Shown: positions 1-11,346, counted from the first letter of the stretch. The stretch is DNA of 64,000 nucleotides from Saccharomycopsis malanga (GCA_004014935.1 CP025322.1:2914001-2978000), one strand, 5' to 3'. Program-made: numbers and translations. The notes: generated from the sequence alone by a model not told the origin.

Positions 1-434
1 TAGAAATACCCATTTTCAACTTGTTTTGTTAGTAAAAAGTTTATTTGGTGGATTGTTACTTGATATAAAGAAGCTTGAAAAGTTTTCACTATTGATACTT
101 TTTTGATTTTATGATTCAATACTTTAATTTGTATAGATGATATAGTTCTTCTGTTTATTTGTCCATTCAGTTCCACTAGATTTGAATTATTATTTGTTGA
201 TTTACTATGATACTGATTAAACTTTTGGTATGGATGCAATTCTTTCAACTCTTGAAACTTTTCATCTTGATAAATAGTTATTATTCACTAACAAAATGCT
301 CTTGAATGCACGGTTCTTTATATCAAACGTATTGTCCTAATTCAACATACCTTTTAACTTTACAGTATCAACAGGATATATCCAAATTTCAAAGGTAACG
401 AATGTTCTTTTTGATTTTATCAAATATTTTTTCT

Positions 435-491
435 CTCTACGTTACAGCGACAAGCTGTTTCCCAGACTGCTGCCAGTCTGAGACCGTAGAG
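435..491. other. Predicted three-way-junction RNA-like fold
   Basis: Three perfect complementary pairs nest here. CTCTACG (435-441) pairs with CGTAGAG (485-491). Inside, ACAGC (444-448) pairs with GCTGT (454-458) around a GACAA loop, and CAGACTG (463-469) pairs with CAGTCTG (474-480) around a CTGC loop. The result is a closed three-way junction of about 57 nt, unusually GC-rich for its surroundings. I do not recognise the RNA; hammerhead core residues are absent. It may be part of a larger non-coding RNA or a chance fold. Confidence 0.4.
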
Positions 492-1296
492 CCTGTACAA
501 CGATCGAAAAGAGAGAGCAAATGAGAGAGTTTATTGGGCATGTGACTTGTGACAGTGAAAAGTTTTTCAAAAAATGTTTAAGGTGTGCCCCAAGTAATGT
601 CATGTGGTAATCATCTGATTATTTTAGGGCTGTTTATGCATCTGCTCTGTTGGTTGAATTGCATAAATAAGCAGCAAAGTGCATTTTGACGTGAAAAGTT
701 GTATTAACATTATAATAACCTGTATACTGATCTAATTATAAATTGTAAAAGTAGTGATTGATTGTAGCAGCCTAATAAATGGTTTGTCTGCTCCTGAATA
801 AGACACACTTGTGGTAGTTTCCTGTCTGAGTACTGCTTTCATGCTCTGCCATTATATAGATGTGTAGAAATTTGTATATATTGTTAACAGTATTCTTTAT
901 ACAAAGTCAGTCTGATAGGCTCCAAGGACCTTGTAGAAAAGTTTTCTAATGTTGGTTTCAACACATGGAGCCATGTTACACACTTGTCTAGTTTAAAGGT
1001 AGTATTTTAACGTAGAGACAAGTTTTACGTTACCATCTTCATAATTACACAATGTATTTTCAATCCAAGAAAGTATAATAATTGGAGTTTGCAAAAACCT
1101 TATTTTTAACTACACTTCTGTGGTACTCTTGAGCTATCAGAAAAAATACTGGCATTATAATAAAAAAGATTTGACAAATCTCAAAAAAGGATTTGCTTAA
1201 TATTGAGGTCATTTAACCGGATTGGATATTTTATGGCAAGACATACAATTATATTTTTTTTCGATTAAACACTTATACAGTACTTTTAATCATTTA

Positions 1297-1385
1297 AAAT
1301 AATAACATCATATAATTCAAGCCGAGTACATATCAATTTCGTATATACGCGCTATGTCTACGAGGACTTGGCAAAACCCAGTGGC
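1297..1385 (-). mobile_element. 5'-truncated tRNA-derived SINE, copy 1 (15-bp TSD)
   Basis: This is the 3' end of the dispersed SINE on the minus strand: the conserved block read as CGTATATACGAAATTGATAT, then an AT-rich tail. The 15-bp sequence ACTTTTAATCATTTA occurs at 1282-1296 and again at 1386-1400, exactly abutting both ends. That is a perfect target-site duplication of the kind left by target-primed reverse transcription. The tRNA-like head is missing (5' truncation). Confidence 0.85.
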
Positions 1386-2081
1386 ACTTTTAATCATTTA
1401 CCTGGCATGTTTTTTTTAAAAAAACCTTCAACTTGCAATAAATGTTTCATAAATAAGCTCACTAAATAAAGTAAACTTTGATTATAATACGACGATACCA
1501 GAGGTTAGTCCCTGATTTTGTTTTTTTTTATCTAATTTATAATATATCAAAAAATACATGAAATATCAAAGAATAAGTTGAAAAATACTAGCCTTCACTT
1601 GCAATAATTGTTTCAGAAACAAAAGTGGACCTTTTTTAATAGTGTGTTTTAGACATAGTAAGCTCACAAATTTTACTTAAAATTAACAGTTTGCAAAATA
1701 GAAAAAGTAAAGCGGTTGATATTGATAGTTTTGTATAATGTTAAAACAGTTTGAAAATCAAAGAGTAAGAAATGTGCAAATATTTTAACATACAAGCTCC
1801 ACCATTTGTTTCCGTCTTCATTACTGTCTGTCAGTATATGACACTCATTTGATAAAAAAGGAGATGAAAATAATTGAAAAACTTTGTGAGCGACTTACTA
1901 AAAAAAATCAAGTGCTGCAATTTCAAATATCAGAGTTACAGAATCAAACCATGAAACATTTACAACTCCCTACCAACATTTACAACTAATTACATCTCTA
2001 TACTTGGTATACGATCATCTGATTAACAATGGATTGGGCGCTTTACAACTAGACGTACATTTACCATCAAAAATCATTGAT

Positions 2082-2168
2082 AACCTCTATGCAAACTATC
2101 AATTACATCTATACAAACAATCAATTACATTTATACCAACCATTAATTACATCTATACAATAATCAAT
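2082..2168. repeat. 22-bp-period minisatellite upstream of SPT7
   Basis: About four degenerate units share the core AATTACATCTATACAAAC with a period close to 22 bp. The array ends about 150 bp before the SPT7 start. The rest of 1-2319 holds only AT-rich DNA, one SINE fragment and the hairpin cluster at 435-491; I see no gene there. Confidence 0.65.
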
Positions 2169-2215
2169 AAATGAGCATGTTGAGAAATATCATAAGAACC
2201 TCAAGGGATGTACAC

Positions 2216-2222
2216 TTACCCG
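2216..2222 (+). promoter_or_regulatory. Reb1-like TTACCCG site, SPT7 promoter
   Basis: TTACCCG followed by CG lies about 100 bp upstream of the SPT7 start. It matches the core of the yeast general regulatory factor Reb1. The same heptamer appears in four other promoters of this window, which supports function. Factor identity is inferred. Confidence 0.45.
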
Positions 2223-2319
2223 CGCGTTTGGCTGTTTACTTAGGCTAATGAAAAACGTCAACTATACTCATCAACATGGCGTAACCGATAATAGCGCTTA
2301 ATTTGACAGCACCACAGCC

Positions 2320-5300
2320 ATGAATAAGCTCAAGCTTTTTCTGGAAAACGATGTTGAAAGTTTGTATTATATGGCGAAGCATTTATATACCAAGACAGAC
2401 TATTTCAGCACGCTTTTGACGGTACCGCAGCTCAATGTATTACGCGAAATATTTGATTTTCAACGATTCTCGAAAGCAGATAGTAAACTAGTATGGAGCC
2501 ATCTATTGAATGGGAAGTTATTGATACGGGATGGAGATGCAGGCTCAATGGACAGTACTGATGTGTGTTTGATAAATTCTAAGTCGATATCGTTACGAAT
2601 AAGGTCTTTGTTATGGGGTAAAGCCACCTCTTTTTTTTATCAGATACATGATGCCCAGGACAATGAAAACGATATATTTGAGATATTAGAAGGTGATGAC
2701 AGTGATTTTGAGGATGCCTCGATGAACATTGATGAACAGCCGCAGCCGGAAAGCACTGCCAAACAAACCCGAGCTGTTGAGGAAGATGATGATTATGATG
2801 ATGAGGAGGAAAGTGATAAAGAGACTGACAGTGAAAAGATCAAGAAAGACAATATAGAAGACGACAACAGTAATTGTAACGAAGATAATAAACAATCTAT
2901 TCAGTATCATGATGGCTACTTAATACTAGATATAAAAAGTCATTCTAAACAACCTGCTACTACTAATAGTGTAGAAGGAAACGTCAATGAAGGCGACAGA
3001 GCCGGTAATCCTATGCTCACAACCACTAAAATGTCCACTAGTTTGAATAGCAGTGACACGATCGTGACGACGCAAGAATTGGCCATTATCAAAAGCCTAA
3101 ACAATGTGTATCACAGCTTTGAGAACGATAGGGAGACTCTTGTCAAGCGGCAGAAGCTCGAGGTGAATGACAAGTTGGTGAACGAACAGCCTTCTGGGAA
3201 GGATGCGAAAAGCACCGAGAGTTTGTCAAACCAATTGAGTATGAATATAGGAAGTGCCAGTTTGTCACTCAAGTATTTGTTGAGGTTGATAGACAACAAT
3301 AAGGAAAAGGTGCCCAACTTGACGAGCCGGGAGCTTCGTAATTTGATTCACGATGTGAAAAAGTCGAAATCCAAGTGGAATTCCGAGGACAAAATAGGAC
3401 AAGAAGAATTGTATGAAGCGTGCGAGAAAGTCGTGATAGAATTACGTAGTTATACACAACATTCCACACCGTTCTTAACCAAAGTCTCCAAGCGAGAAGC
3501 ACCTAATTACTACCAGATTATCAAAAAGCCTATGGATTTGAACACGGTGATGAAAAAACTTAAAAATCTCGAATACAAATCCAAGAAAGATTTCGTCAAT
3601 GATTTGATGCTTATATGGACCAACTGTCTTACGTATAACACAGACCCAAACCACCAGCTTCGCAAAGATGCCATCGCAATGCGAAAGAAAACACTCAGTT
3701 TAATGCCACTTATTCCAGACATCACGATTCGCACCAAGGCAGAGATAGAAAAAGAAGAAAAGGAGCTTGACCAGAAAAAGAACCAAAAGAAAAACCAAAT
3801 CGGACAAGTGTCGTCCAAAAAGGGTTTGAAAAGAACTAGTAATGGCACAGTGGTAACACATGCTGATAGCACTTCTCCTCAAGGAACTCCCGTTACTAGT
3901 CAAGCTACTCTCAGTGTGGCTACCAATACCCCTGAGCCGTCTGCCAGTAATATGGAGGATGAAGATTCGCAGGCAGAAATTGACGAGGCTGAAGGAAGCG
4001 ATTTTGAAGACGATTTCAACGAGGAGTTGAATGACTTGGAAATTCAAGTCTGGAAGAATTATACTTCGAAATTACGTGGTGACTTTCTATTGCGAAGATC
4101 TAATCTCTTCATAAAAGACGATAAGGAGTTGAAGTTGAATGTAGAAGCCGAAGCAGTGCTTAGAGATCCTGCAAAGATGTCTGAGTTCATAGATGTGGTT
4201 TCCGCAGAAGATACGTCGGCCGAACAACGTAATCTGCGTGACATGGAAGAGTACGACGGCGTAGGAGATGGTGCTGGCGATGACTTGTATTTGACAGAAT
4301 ATGATATCATCAATGGAGTCCCTTTGATAAAATATAAAGGACAGGGCGACTCAGAGTTGTCCAAGAAGGAAAATCAAATCTTGGAGAAACTCAAATTGCA
4401 ACGCAAACTCAATTCCAAAGAGGAAACGGAATATAGCGAATTCACGTCGCCTAAAAACGGATTAAATAAAGTGATTTTAGATAATATTGGACAGATGCAA
4501 GAAATAAGAAAAGTCTGTTTCAAAATCTCTTTGATCAGACAAATGCAGCAAAACCAATTCATTCATCATACTCAATTAAAGGCACCAATCTTCGAAAAGA
4601 TCCAAGACCTTGATTTGGACCCGCTTCAAAAAAGATCCGAAAGCGTTATATTTGACCATAAGTTCAACTCAGATTTCATCTACAGCATATTCCGGAAAAA
4701 CATAGGGAAAATACTCATGAATACCGGATTTGAAACCGCAGATCCATCGGCCGTAGACACCATAGCACAGATTGCAGAGACGTTTCTTGGAAACTTGATC
4801 AAGACTATTAAATTGCATCTCGAAACATCCTCACAAAATCGCATGACCAACAAACAAAACATCTTGTTGCTTTCCTTGGTGGAAAATGGTATTCCTAAAC
4901 CAGACGATCTATTCATATACATCAAAGAAGGCATCATTAAACAAAACTCCAAGCTCAAGGAATTACGTAACAAATTGAGCAATTTCCTAAAAGAACTTCT
5001 ACGGCCTTCGCTATTAACATTTCAAAACGAAAAGGATTTGATAAATGAGAAAAATTTCACCGATAATTCAGAACAATTTTTGACCGGTGACTTCTCTAAT
5101 GAATTGGGTGAAGATTTCTTTGGATTCCGCGAATTGGGTCTTGATAAGGAGTTCCATATGTTATCATCAAGTATTCCACTTCATTTGTTAAACTCCCGTC
5201 TCAACAACTCATTATTTAACTCACAAAGTTCCAACACTGCCAGCCAAACATTGATCGAAGAATTCGACAAAAACATAAAGTACAAACGATTAAAACTTGT

Positions 5301-5604
5301 TGACATTGACAAGGAGATAAAATTAGCTTATCCATTTTTGAAAAAGTTCTTCGACAAGTCCAGAGTCATCTATTTGAAAAACTTTAAAAATAACAACACC
5401 TCAAACAAAGATTTGCCGTTCACTAATAAGGACGAGGAAATGCTCATCTTGGAAGACGAGGACTTGCCCCAGAAACAAAGAAACATGCGGCCTCGGTTAC
5501 CACCTAATGGGAAAATCACCGTTGTTAAAAAGAAAACCGTCGGCAACAGTTTTTTCTTGCCTGAAGAGGACTCTCCAGAAGTCTCAAAGCCTGAAAAGGA
5601 TTAG
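2320..5604 (+). CDS. SPT7: Spt7, SAGA complex scaffold with bromodomain and histone fold
   Basis: Spt7 is the nuclear scaffold subunit of the SAGA transcription coactivator (histone acetyltransferase) complex. The 1094-aa product has a conserved N-terminal block, an acidic stretch (about residues 125-190), a bromodomain at about 362-465 with the acetyl-lysine-binding Asn in TYN (N440), a second acidic stretch near 550-575, and a histone-fold-like region at about 774-880, where Spt7 pairs with a partner subunit. The C-terminus is charged. Length is somewhat below S. cerevisiae Spt7 (about 1330 aa), mainly in low-complexity parts. The first ATG opens the conserved N-terminus, so the start is credible. 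It converges on CCT5, and a Reb1-like site lies about 100 bp upstream. It is one of two bromodomain genes in the window, with RSC4. No intron is seen. Confidence 0.92.
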   Translation: MNKLKLFLENDVESLYYMAKHLYTKTDYFSTLLTVPQLNVLREIFDFQRFSKADSKLVWSHLLNGKLLIRDGDAGSMDSTDVCLINSKSISLRIRSLLWGKATSFFYQIHDAQDNENDIFEILEGDDSDFEDASMNIDEQPQPESTAKQTRAVEEDDDYDDEEESDKETDSEKIKKDNIEDDNSNCNEDNKQSIQYHDGYLILDIKSHSKQPATTNSVEGNVNEGDRAGNPMLTTTKMSTSLNSSDTIVTTQELAIIKSLNNVYHSFENDRETLVKRQKLEVNDKLVNEQPSGKDAKSTESLSNQLSMNIGSASLSLKYLLRLIDNNKEKVPNLTSRELRNLIHDVKKSKSKWNSEDKIGQEELYEACEKVVIELRSYTQHSTPFLTKVSKREAPNYYQIIKKPMDLNTVMKKLKNLEYKSKKDFVNDLMLIWTNCLTYNTDPNHQLRKDAIAMRKKTLSLMPLIPDITIRTKAEIEKEEKELDQKKNQKKNQIGQVSSKKGLKRTSNGTVVTHADSTSPQGTPVTSQATLSVATNTPEPSASNMEDEDSQAEIDEAEGSDFEDDFNEELNDLEIQVWKNYTSKLRGDFLLRRSNLFIKDDKELKLNVEAEAVLRDPAKMSEFIDVVSAEDTSAEQRNLRDMEEYDGVGDGAGDDLYLTEYDIINGVPLIKYKGQGDSELSKKENQILEKLKLQRKLNSKEETEYSEFTSPKNGLNKVILDNIGQMQEIRKVCFKISLIRQMQQNQFIHHTQLKAPIFEKIQDLDLDPLQKRSESVIFDHKFNSDFIYSIFRKNIGKILMNTGFETADPSAVDTIAQIAETFLGNLIKTIKLHLETSSQNRMTNKQNILLLSLVENGIPKPDDLFIYIKEGIIKQNSKLKELRNKLSNFLKELLRPSLLTFQNEKDLINEKNFTDNSEQFLTGDFSNELGEDFFGFRELGLDKEFHMLSSSIPLHLLNSRLNNSLFNSQSSNTASQTLIEEFDKNIKYKRLKLVDIDKEIKLAYPFLKKFFDKSRVIYLKNFKNNNTSNKDLPFTNKDEEMLILEDEDLPQKQRNMRPRLPPNGKITVVKKKTVGNSFFLPEEDSPEVSKPEKD

Positions 5605-6517
5605 TATATCCATAAATGTTAGTTAGAGCTCTATCAACATGTTACACTATTGTAATTTAGATAATGTTACGACATAGAAATTAACTGCACTTGTAACTTT
5701 GCTATGCACTTTGGTAGCCCGCGTGTAAAGGCTTTTGGTACTTTTTTACACTCGTATATTCATAAAAATTATGAACGGTATAAAACGCTTTATAAATAGT
5801 ATGAATCTCTCACATTTTTTTCAGACTTGACAAGTTTCGTAGAATCTCGAAACACTCAACTAAACGCCATTGTAGTATTGTGAAGAAAAAGGTTCTTTAT
5901 TACTAGGTAAATTAACCAAGTACGTGATTAGGAAAAAACTATGAAAAGAACAAAACATGTTCGGAAGAGTTAGAAATAGTGGATGGATAAACTTTGAGCT
6001 TAACAAGAAGGCAATACATCCAAGTATGGGGAAGCAAGGATTAGCAAAAATACCATCAATCAATGACAAATCTATAAGAAGTACATCATAACAATAAGTG
6101 AGTTAAATGGAATTATAATCTGAATATAACAGTCCAGTTGAGGATTACACAGAGTTGGATGAATTTAGACATGCCCACAGTTATTGTAGGTATTTAGTTG
6201 ACAACTGATAGATCAAGACTAGAAAACATTGAATAAAAGCCAAAAGAAAAAATCATGCATTTAATCAATGACGGTAAAATTCATAGACAAGTAGCAATGT
6301 TGAAAATGTTAGGATCCTACTGTTTTGAATAGAATATATACCAATAGAATGTAAGCATTTACCAATATATAATCATTCATGCTTCTATATATTTAATAAG
6401 CAATATATTCAAAAAGATTAACCAACTTTAAAAAAGACGAACCATCATAAAACTCTACATTTCTCAGATGACAAGAGTGAAAAAAAAAGTCGTATGTGTA
6501 TTAAAGAATCAAGCCAC
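5605..6517. other. Convergent intergenic region SPT7/CCT5
   Basis: These 0.9 kb of AT-rich DNA hold the two 3' flanks. A TATAAATAG motif lies near 5788 with no convincing ORF after it, so a small non-coding gene is possible but unsupported. No SINE, LTR or tRNA was seen. Confidence 0.4.
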
Positions 6518-8230
6518 TTAGTAGGCGTCGGCGCCACTAATGATGACATCATTAATCTTCAAGATCATTCTACTCAACTGGGTGGCCAAGAGCACCTGCT
6601 GTTTCTTACTGATCAACGGATCGATGACAAAAAGTTCTTTCATGTCGTTGGTGCCTTTGCCTAAGCAGTCGACACCCAAATGACTGTTATTTTCTTTGAT
6701 GTGACGGGACTTCAAGTCGGTCAAAGTTTCAATACTATTCAAACCAGAGTTTTCAGCCAAGGTCATTGGAATAGCATCAAGAGCATCGGCAAAGGCTTTG
6801 AAAGCATACTGGTCAATACCCTTTCTCTTGTCGCTTTCCTCTTGTACTGCAATAGACATGGAAATTTCAGCAGCACCGCCACCGTAGATGACACGGCTGT
6901 CTTTAATCAAGTTTCTGACCACACATATAGAATCGTGGACCGCTCTTATGGACTCGTCAACAATCATTTTGTTGGAACCTCTGATAAGAATGGTGGCAGC
7001 TTTTTGATTGGCACAATGTTCGATCACCAACATCTTGTCTTTAGTGGTGCCGAATTCGATTTCTCTGATAATACCAGCATGGCCAAGCTTGCTTTCAGCC
7101 AAATCTTCGAATCTAGGAACAATTCTACCGTTTGTGGCAATGGCGATCTTTTCTATTTCCGGACCTCCAACCCATCTGATAGCCGGCAAGTCGTTTTGTA
7201 AAAGCAAATGGTTGGCTTCGTCGTCAAAGCCCCATTGACAAAGAGCCACATTGGCACCAGCCTTTTTCAAAAAGTCAATCATCTCGACAAACTTGTCCTG
7301 CTCGTACTTCTGTAACACTTTGAACTCCTCCACGTTGTCAATCTCCAACTTGTGTTTGGTCTTCGGCTTTGGAGGTTCAAAGGGACATGTCAAGATAGCG
7401 ATCTTGGCATCTTCCACACTCTTGGGCATTTGGGGATGTGAAAACTCCTTGTCAAGAATCACACCATGGATCAAACTGGAGTCGTTCAACGATCCACCAA
7501 CCTTACCTTCCACAGTGATCAAATCAAAGTCTACATCTTTTCTTTCCAAGTCAGCAACCGACAAAACCGCATCCACAGCCATCTGCGCAAACTGGTCGTG
7601 GAATTTACTAACAATCTTCGACCCTAACGACGTCTTAGAAGCTCTGAACAATTCCTCACCATCCTCCACGTCCCCCAAGGTGTCGCCGCGGGATGCCGCG
7701 GCTTCTTCAGAACGCTTTACATATTTGCTAGGTATCTTGACCTGATCTGCAATGGAGTCTAACTGAGCTACGGCCACTTTACAAGCTTCGTCGAAACCGT
7801 GGGCAACTTTAATGGGATGGATTCCCTTGTCAATCAACTCCAAGGCTTGATCAAGCAATGCACTTGCAAGAACAACTACGCCTGTGGTTCCGTCTCCAAT
7901 TTCGTCATCCTGAGACTTGGAGAGTTCCACCAACAACTTGGCAATCTGATTGTCTACTTGCATTTGCGATAAAATCGTAGCGCCATCGTTTGTAATGGTG
8001 ATGTCACCGTCGGGACTGATCAAGATCTTGTCGAGCCCACGAGGCCCTAAACTGGTCTTGATGATAGACGCAACCGACCGTGCAGCAATGATATGCGACT
8101 TGGTGGCCTCTATCCCATGACTTCTTTGTTTCTTGCCTTGATCCCTAACAATAATAAACGGTCTGCCCATCTCGTCCTGGGCAACAATGGCATTGGACAT
8201 GTCCAACATCTGGGGGTTGAACTGAGCCAT
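6518..8230 (-). CDS. CCT5: Cytosolic chaperonin CCT/TRiC subunit epsilon
   Basis: Cct5 is the epsilon subunit of the hetero-oligomeric cytosolic chaperonin CCT/TRiC, which folds actin, tubulin and WD-repeat proteins using ATP. The 570-aa product aligns from end to end with yeast Cct5 (562 aa). The N-terminus has the shared block [17 protein letters not shown], followed by [19 protein letters not shown] (81-87) and the nucleotide-binding GDGTTG (112-117). VKDSRVVYGGGAAE-type and [10 protein letters not shown] blocks lie near the C-terminus. A short charged insertion (about residues 167-190) accounts for the extra length. The start is the first ATG before the conserved block. A Reb1-like TTACCCG lies about 163 bp upstream. 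The gene points toward SPT7 and its upstream side faces an LTR-bearing spacer. Confidence 0.97.
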   Translation of the reverse strand: MAQFNPQMLDMSNAIVAQDEMGRPFIIVRDQGKKQRSHGIEATKSHIIAARSVASIIKTSLGPRGLDKILISPDGDITITNDGATILSQMQVDNQIAKLLVELSKSQDDEIGDGTTGVVVLASALLDQALELIDKGIHPIKVAHGFDEACKVAVAQLDSIADQVKIPSKYVKRSEEAAASRGDTLGDVEDGEELFRASKTSLGSKIVSKFHDQFAQMAVDAVLSVADLERKDVDFDLITVEGKVGGSLNDSSLIHGVILDKEFSHPQMPKSVEDAKIAILTCPFEPPKPKTKHKLEIDNVEEFKVLQKYEQDKFVEMIDFLKKAGANVALCQWGFDDEANHLLLQNDLPAIRWVGGPEIEKIAIATNGRIVPRFEDLAESKLGHAGIIREIEFGTTKDKMLVIEHCANQKAATILIRGSNKMIVDESIRAVHDSICVVRNLIKDSRVIYGGGAAEISMSIAVQEESDKRKGIDQYAFKAFADALDAIPMTLAENSGLNSIETLTDLKSRHIKENNSHLGVDCLGKGTNDMKELFVIDPLISKKQQVLLATQLSRMILKINDVIISGADAY

Positions 8231-8392
8231 AATATAATCCGTTCAATTCCTCACACTCCACTAGTCCAAATATGCAGAAAAAAAAGCCAATATCTTTGAC
8301 TTGCCTAAGGTTACAAGCTCGTCAATTCTTTTCTATTTAACGCCATATCAACTTCTTGTCACTCTGTTGATGCCCCCAAATTTTTCAGCGTG

Positions 8393-8399
8393 TTACCCG
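8393..8399 (+). promoter_or_regulatory. Reb1-like TTACCCG site, CCT5 promoter
   Basis: TTACCCGG lies about 163 bp upstream of the CCT5 start. It matches the Reb1 core and is shared with four other promoters in the window. Confidence 0.45.
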
Positions 8400-8525
8400 G
8401 CCCTCAAACCAGGGCCGCTACTATACAAGTGTACTAGTATTTACCAAGTAGATACTGAAGGTTTACCATCTAGTACTGATGTTTTACTGTTGGTGGGCGA
8501 TGATTGGGTAAAATAAAGCACAAGT

Positions 8526-9072
8526 TGTAGCATATTTTTATTGGTCGTAGCTGTCATAGATTTATATTCTTCTCGTCCCATGGTCTGGTCGATTTAACCC
8601 CTTATTCTATGTTTTGCTCTTCTTACAGTTTGTCTCTTGTATCTCCTTATTTTATTTACCAATTCTTATCGGCTACACTTGCCAGTTGACCGTAAGCCAT
8701 TGACATTTCCTATTTTTGTGTTCCTTATTGTAGACTCGTAAATAACGAAATTACGAGTCTAAGTCTATACAGTGGTGTATAGCCTTCCATACCCGTTTAG
8801 GCATTTATCACTGTTTAAGACTCTATTAATACTAATAATATTGCTATGTCTAAAGGGACTTAATAAAACTTGTCGAGAAAACCCCAATAATGGCCCTGTT
8901 AACTATAGTCTGACCATAATCTTTTATATTACAATCTTCTCATCCTTGAGTCTGCCAGTCCTTTTCTCTTTTTCAAGACTACTATCTGCTAAAGTATCCT
9001 TCCAGGTCCTTTTCTTTTCTATAGTTACTTACTTTTTACCCATTCTCCGTACAAATCTATTTTAATATTACA
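8526..9072 (+). mobile_element. Solo LTR, copy A, with a SINE nested in it
   Basis: This is a fossil of the LTR family described at 18901-19261: a TG start, the TTGGT(A/C)GTA block, the block around GTCTATACAGTGGTGTATAGCC, a TTTAAGACTCTATT block, and a TAATATTACA end. A SINE interrupts its 3' half (about 8831-9010). Without it the LTR would be about 360 bp, the same as the copy at 18901. No internal region or second LTR is present. Flanking duplications are no longer recognisable, suggesting an old insertion. Confidence 0.7.
8831..9010 (-). mobile_element. tRNA-derived SINE, copy 2, nested in an LTR
   Basis: Minus-strand SINE material: TATGTCTAAAGGGACTT, then a middle segment, then the head-derived block around TTTTCTCTTTTTCAAGACTA and GGTCCTTTTC. 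Part of the 3' CGTATATACGAAACTG block is missing. LTR sequence continues on both sides, so this copy is younger than the LTR. Confidence 0.65.
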
Positions 9073-9436
9073 GTTGTATTATGGATTGCACTAGTTTTAC
9101 ATAAACCATAAATCATACATTCATCCAGGATTTCCCTGCTCTATATACAACATGTAAGGCACAATGCACTACTATAGCCTAGGCTAGATAAGCTTGTCCT
9201 ATTGAATTGTAATAGGGCCAAAACAGAAGGTTTCATTTCTATTTTGAAAGTGATTAGCCTACAAGTAGGAAAAGTACGGAAACAGACATCCGCAAAATTC
9301 AATGAACATTGACTTTAACCTAAATCACACAATGGAATTGGATTGCCATGCAAGAATAAGAAGAGAAAAATACTTTTTAAAACAACAATAGAATATTTAT
9401 TCAAAAAACGAGAGGAAAAGCGGATGAGACAAAGAC

Positions 9437-10448
9437 TCAAGCCAATTTTTTCTTTCTGGCAGCAATTTTTTCCTTTGCAGAATCACCAATGGCAACCATG
9501 AAGATGGTTTGCCAAACACTAAGACCTATTCTAGGGGTGACACCTCTGTAGAGACCTTTTATACCATTATTAGCGTAGATGTATTTCAAAGTTTTGAGAA
9601 CAGTCAAGTTGGCAGGTCTGTTTGGGTCTTTGACTTTACTCTGCATTTCGACTCTGACAACCTCAATAGGCTGGTTCCAGGCAGACAAACTGCCACCGAT
9701 GAAAGAAGCAAGAATTCGTTCAGACACCGAGAGTTTCTGGCCGTCTTCCTTGCCGGTGAGCTTACGAATACCGTTTTCGGCTCCTCGAGCCAACCCGTAA
9801 CGCGAACCCCAATTGGTACACTGTCTGATAGCTACGGCATTAACACCCTTATTGACACCACGGATACCTTCTTTCTGGAATAGTTTCTTGAAGACAGTGA
9901 AGGTGGAGTCCACAGGAGCACCGGTAGCAGCCTGCTTGGAACGTGTGATTTCTACGGTTTTCATAGTAGTGCAAAATCCCATAGTAGCATAAGCTGAAAA
10001 GTTAGTAACAGATACAATTATTTAATATGATTTAGTAATAACATACCTTGGGCAACACCGCCTGCCATACCAGCAGCAATGCCAGCAGAAAAGTTGCCTA
10101 AACCAAGACGTTTGAAATGGTATTCTGCCTCAGAAGCAACAAAAACAAGAACCGCACCTTTGGTAGAAGCCTCAATCCAAGCCCATGGAATCAAACCTTG
10201 GTAAAATCCAAGAAAACCACCTCGGGCCCACACATGCTTGGCGGCCTGGTCAATCCCAAATGATCTGTTGGCAGACATGGTTGTCTTGGTGACTTCCAAA
10301 GGCTGGCCAAGCGACGTAACCCTATATTGTTGTTAGTGTTTCTGTAGCTGGTCATATATAGACATGCTATCACTTACTCGACAATGTTCAACGCTGCACC
10401 TAACAAAAGGTTTTCGTAATTGACTGGTTTTTTCTTGATTTCGGCCAT
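9437..10448 (-). CDS. YHM2: Mitochondrial citrate/2-oxoglutarate carrier Yhm2 (3 exons)
   Basis: Yhm2 is an inner-membrane mitochondrial carrier that exports citrate in exchange for 2-oxoglutarate, supplying cytosolic NADPH and acetyl units; it was also reported as a mtDNA-binding protein. Exons read 10378-10448, 10047-10321 and 9437-9993. The introns are 56 nt (10322-10377, GTAAGT, CACTAAC branch site) and 53 nt (9994-10046, GTATGT, TTACTAAC, CAG). Splicing restores [14 protein letters not shown] and [14 protein letters not shown], both matching S. cerevisiae Yhm2 closely, and gives 300 aa (yeast 314). The three carrier repeats show [15 protein letters not shown] and QPIEVVR variants of the PX[D/E]XX[K/R] signature. 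No cleavable presequence is seen, as is usual for carriers. Confidence 0.95.
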
Positions 10449-10751
10449 TGTGTGTTGTTAGAACTTGAAAATTTGGCTTTAAGCAAAAAGCAATTATGGA
10501 ATGTTAGTTTATTCTCTAATCGATACCAAAATATACAGATCGTATCTACTTATATACTTACTACGTGCCCCAGCCCGAGACGAAAAATGGGCTATTTCCC
10601 TTTATATATAGGATCGGAATTGCTTCGGCATTTGATTAAAGTGCCGATTCCCCCCAGGAACACAACATTATTGGGCTCCTGACTCATCATATACTCTTAT
10701 TAAACCCTAGTTTGGTGAATAAACTCTAGACGGGCTGCAAATATTCAAATA

Positions 10752-10770
10752 GGACTGCAAATAGCAGTCC
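10752..10770. other. Perfect 7-bp hairpin
   Basis: GGACTGC (10752-10758) and GCAGTCC (10764-10770) are separated by AAATA. A related GGGCTGCAAATA lies just upstream. It sits in the YHM2/ESS1 spacer (10449-11961), which otherwise holds one SINE fragment and AT-rich DNA. Confidence 0.4.
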
Positions 10771-11258
10771 AATAGTTTGCTTATATACAGGCTGGTTACA
10801 ATTCAATAATGCTCTTGTTATTTTGTAGTAAAAGAATCTCCGGGGTAGCTATTCGTACTAAATTTTGCGGGGCCAAAGGATCTTATCAGCGATAACGGCT
10901 CCCTAGTTAGGGTGCCATTAGAGAAATGCTATCAAGCATAATATATAGTTGCATGCCAATAATATTATCACAACACCACTTGAAATATATAATAATAATA
11001 TTATTCTTCGCCAAATCAAAAAGATTATTTGTTTTTTCAAGAGGAATTTGACCAGAAAAACTTGAGTCAAAATAAGCCAGAGTATTGCCTATCATAATTA
11101 GTACCGTCTTTAACACAGATTTCAGACATGTAAAACCCAAAAACTATCATAATTCGTAGCAGTTGAAAGGAACAAGAGAGGAACCCACAACAAACAACAA
11201 ATAATGGTCAAATATTTATAACAAAATATATTTTCTTATTTACATTGTTTTGTTTAAT

Positions 11259-11346
11259 AATGGTAATTTCTTATATTTCGAGCCCAATAAATACCAGTTT
11301 CGTATATACACGCTATGTATAAAGAGATTTGGTAAAACCCAACGGC
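11259..11346 (-). mobile_element. 5'-truncated tRNA-derived SINE, copy 3 (9-bp TSD)
   Basis: Minus-strand 3' end of the SINE: TTTCGAGCCCA, CAGTTTCGTATATACACGC and TTTGGTAAAACCCA. The 9-bp sequence TTGTTTAAT flanks it exactly at 11250-11258 and 11347-11355. The head is missing. Confidence 0.8.
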
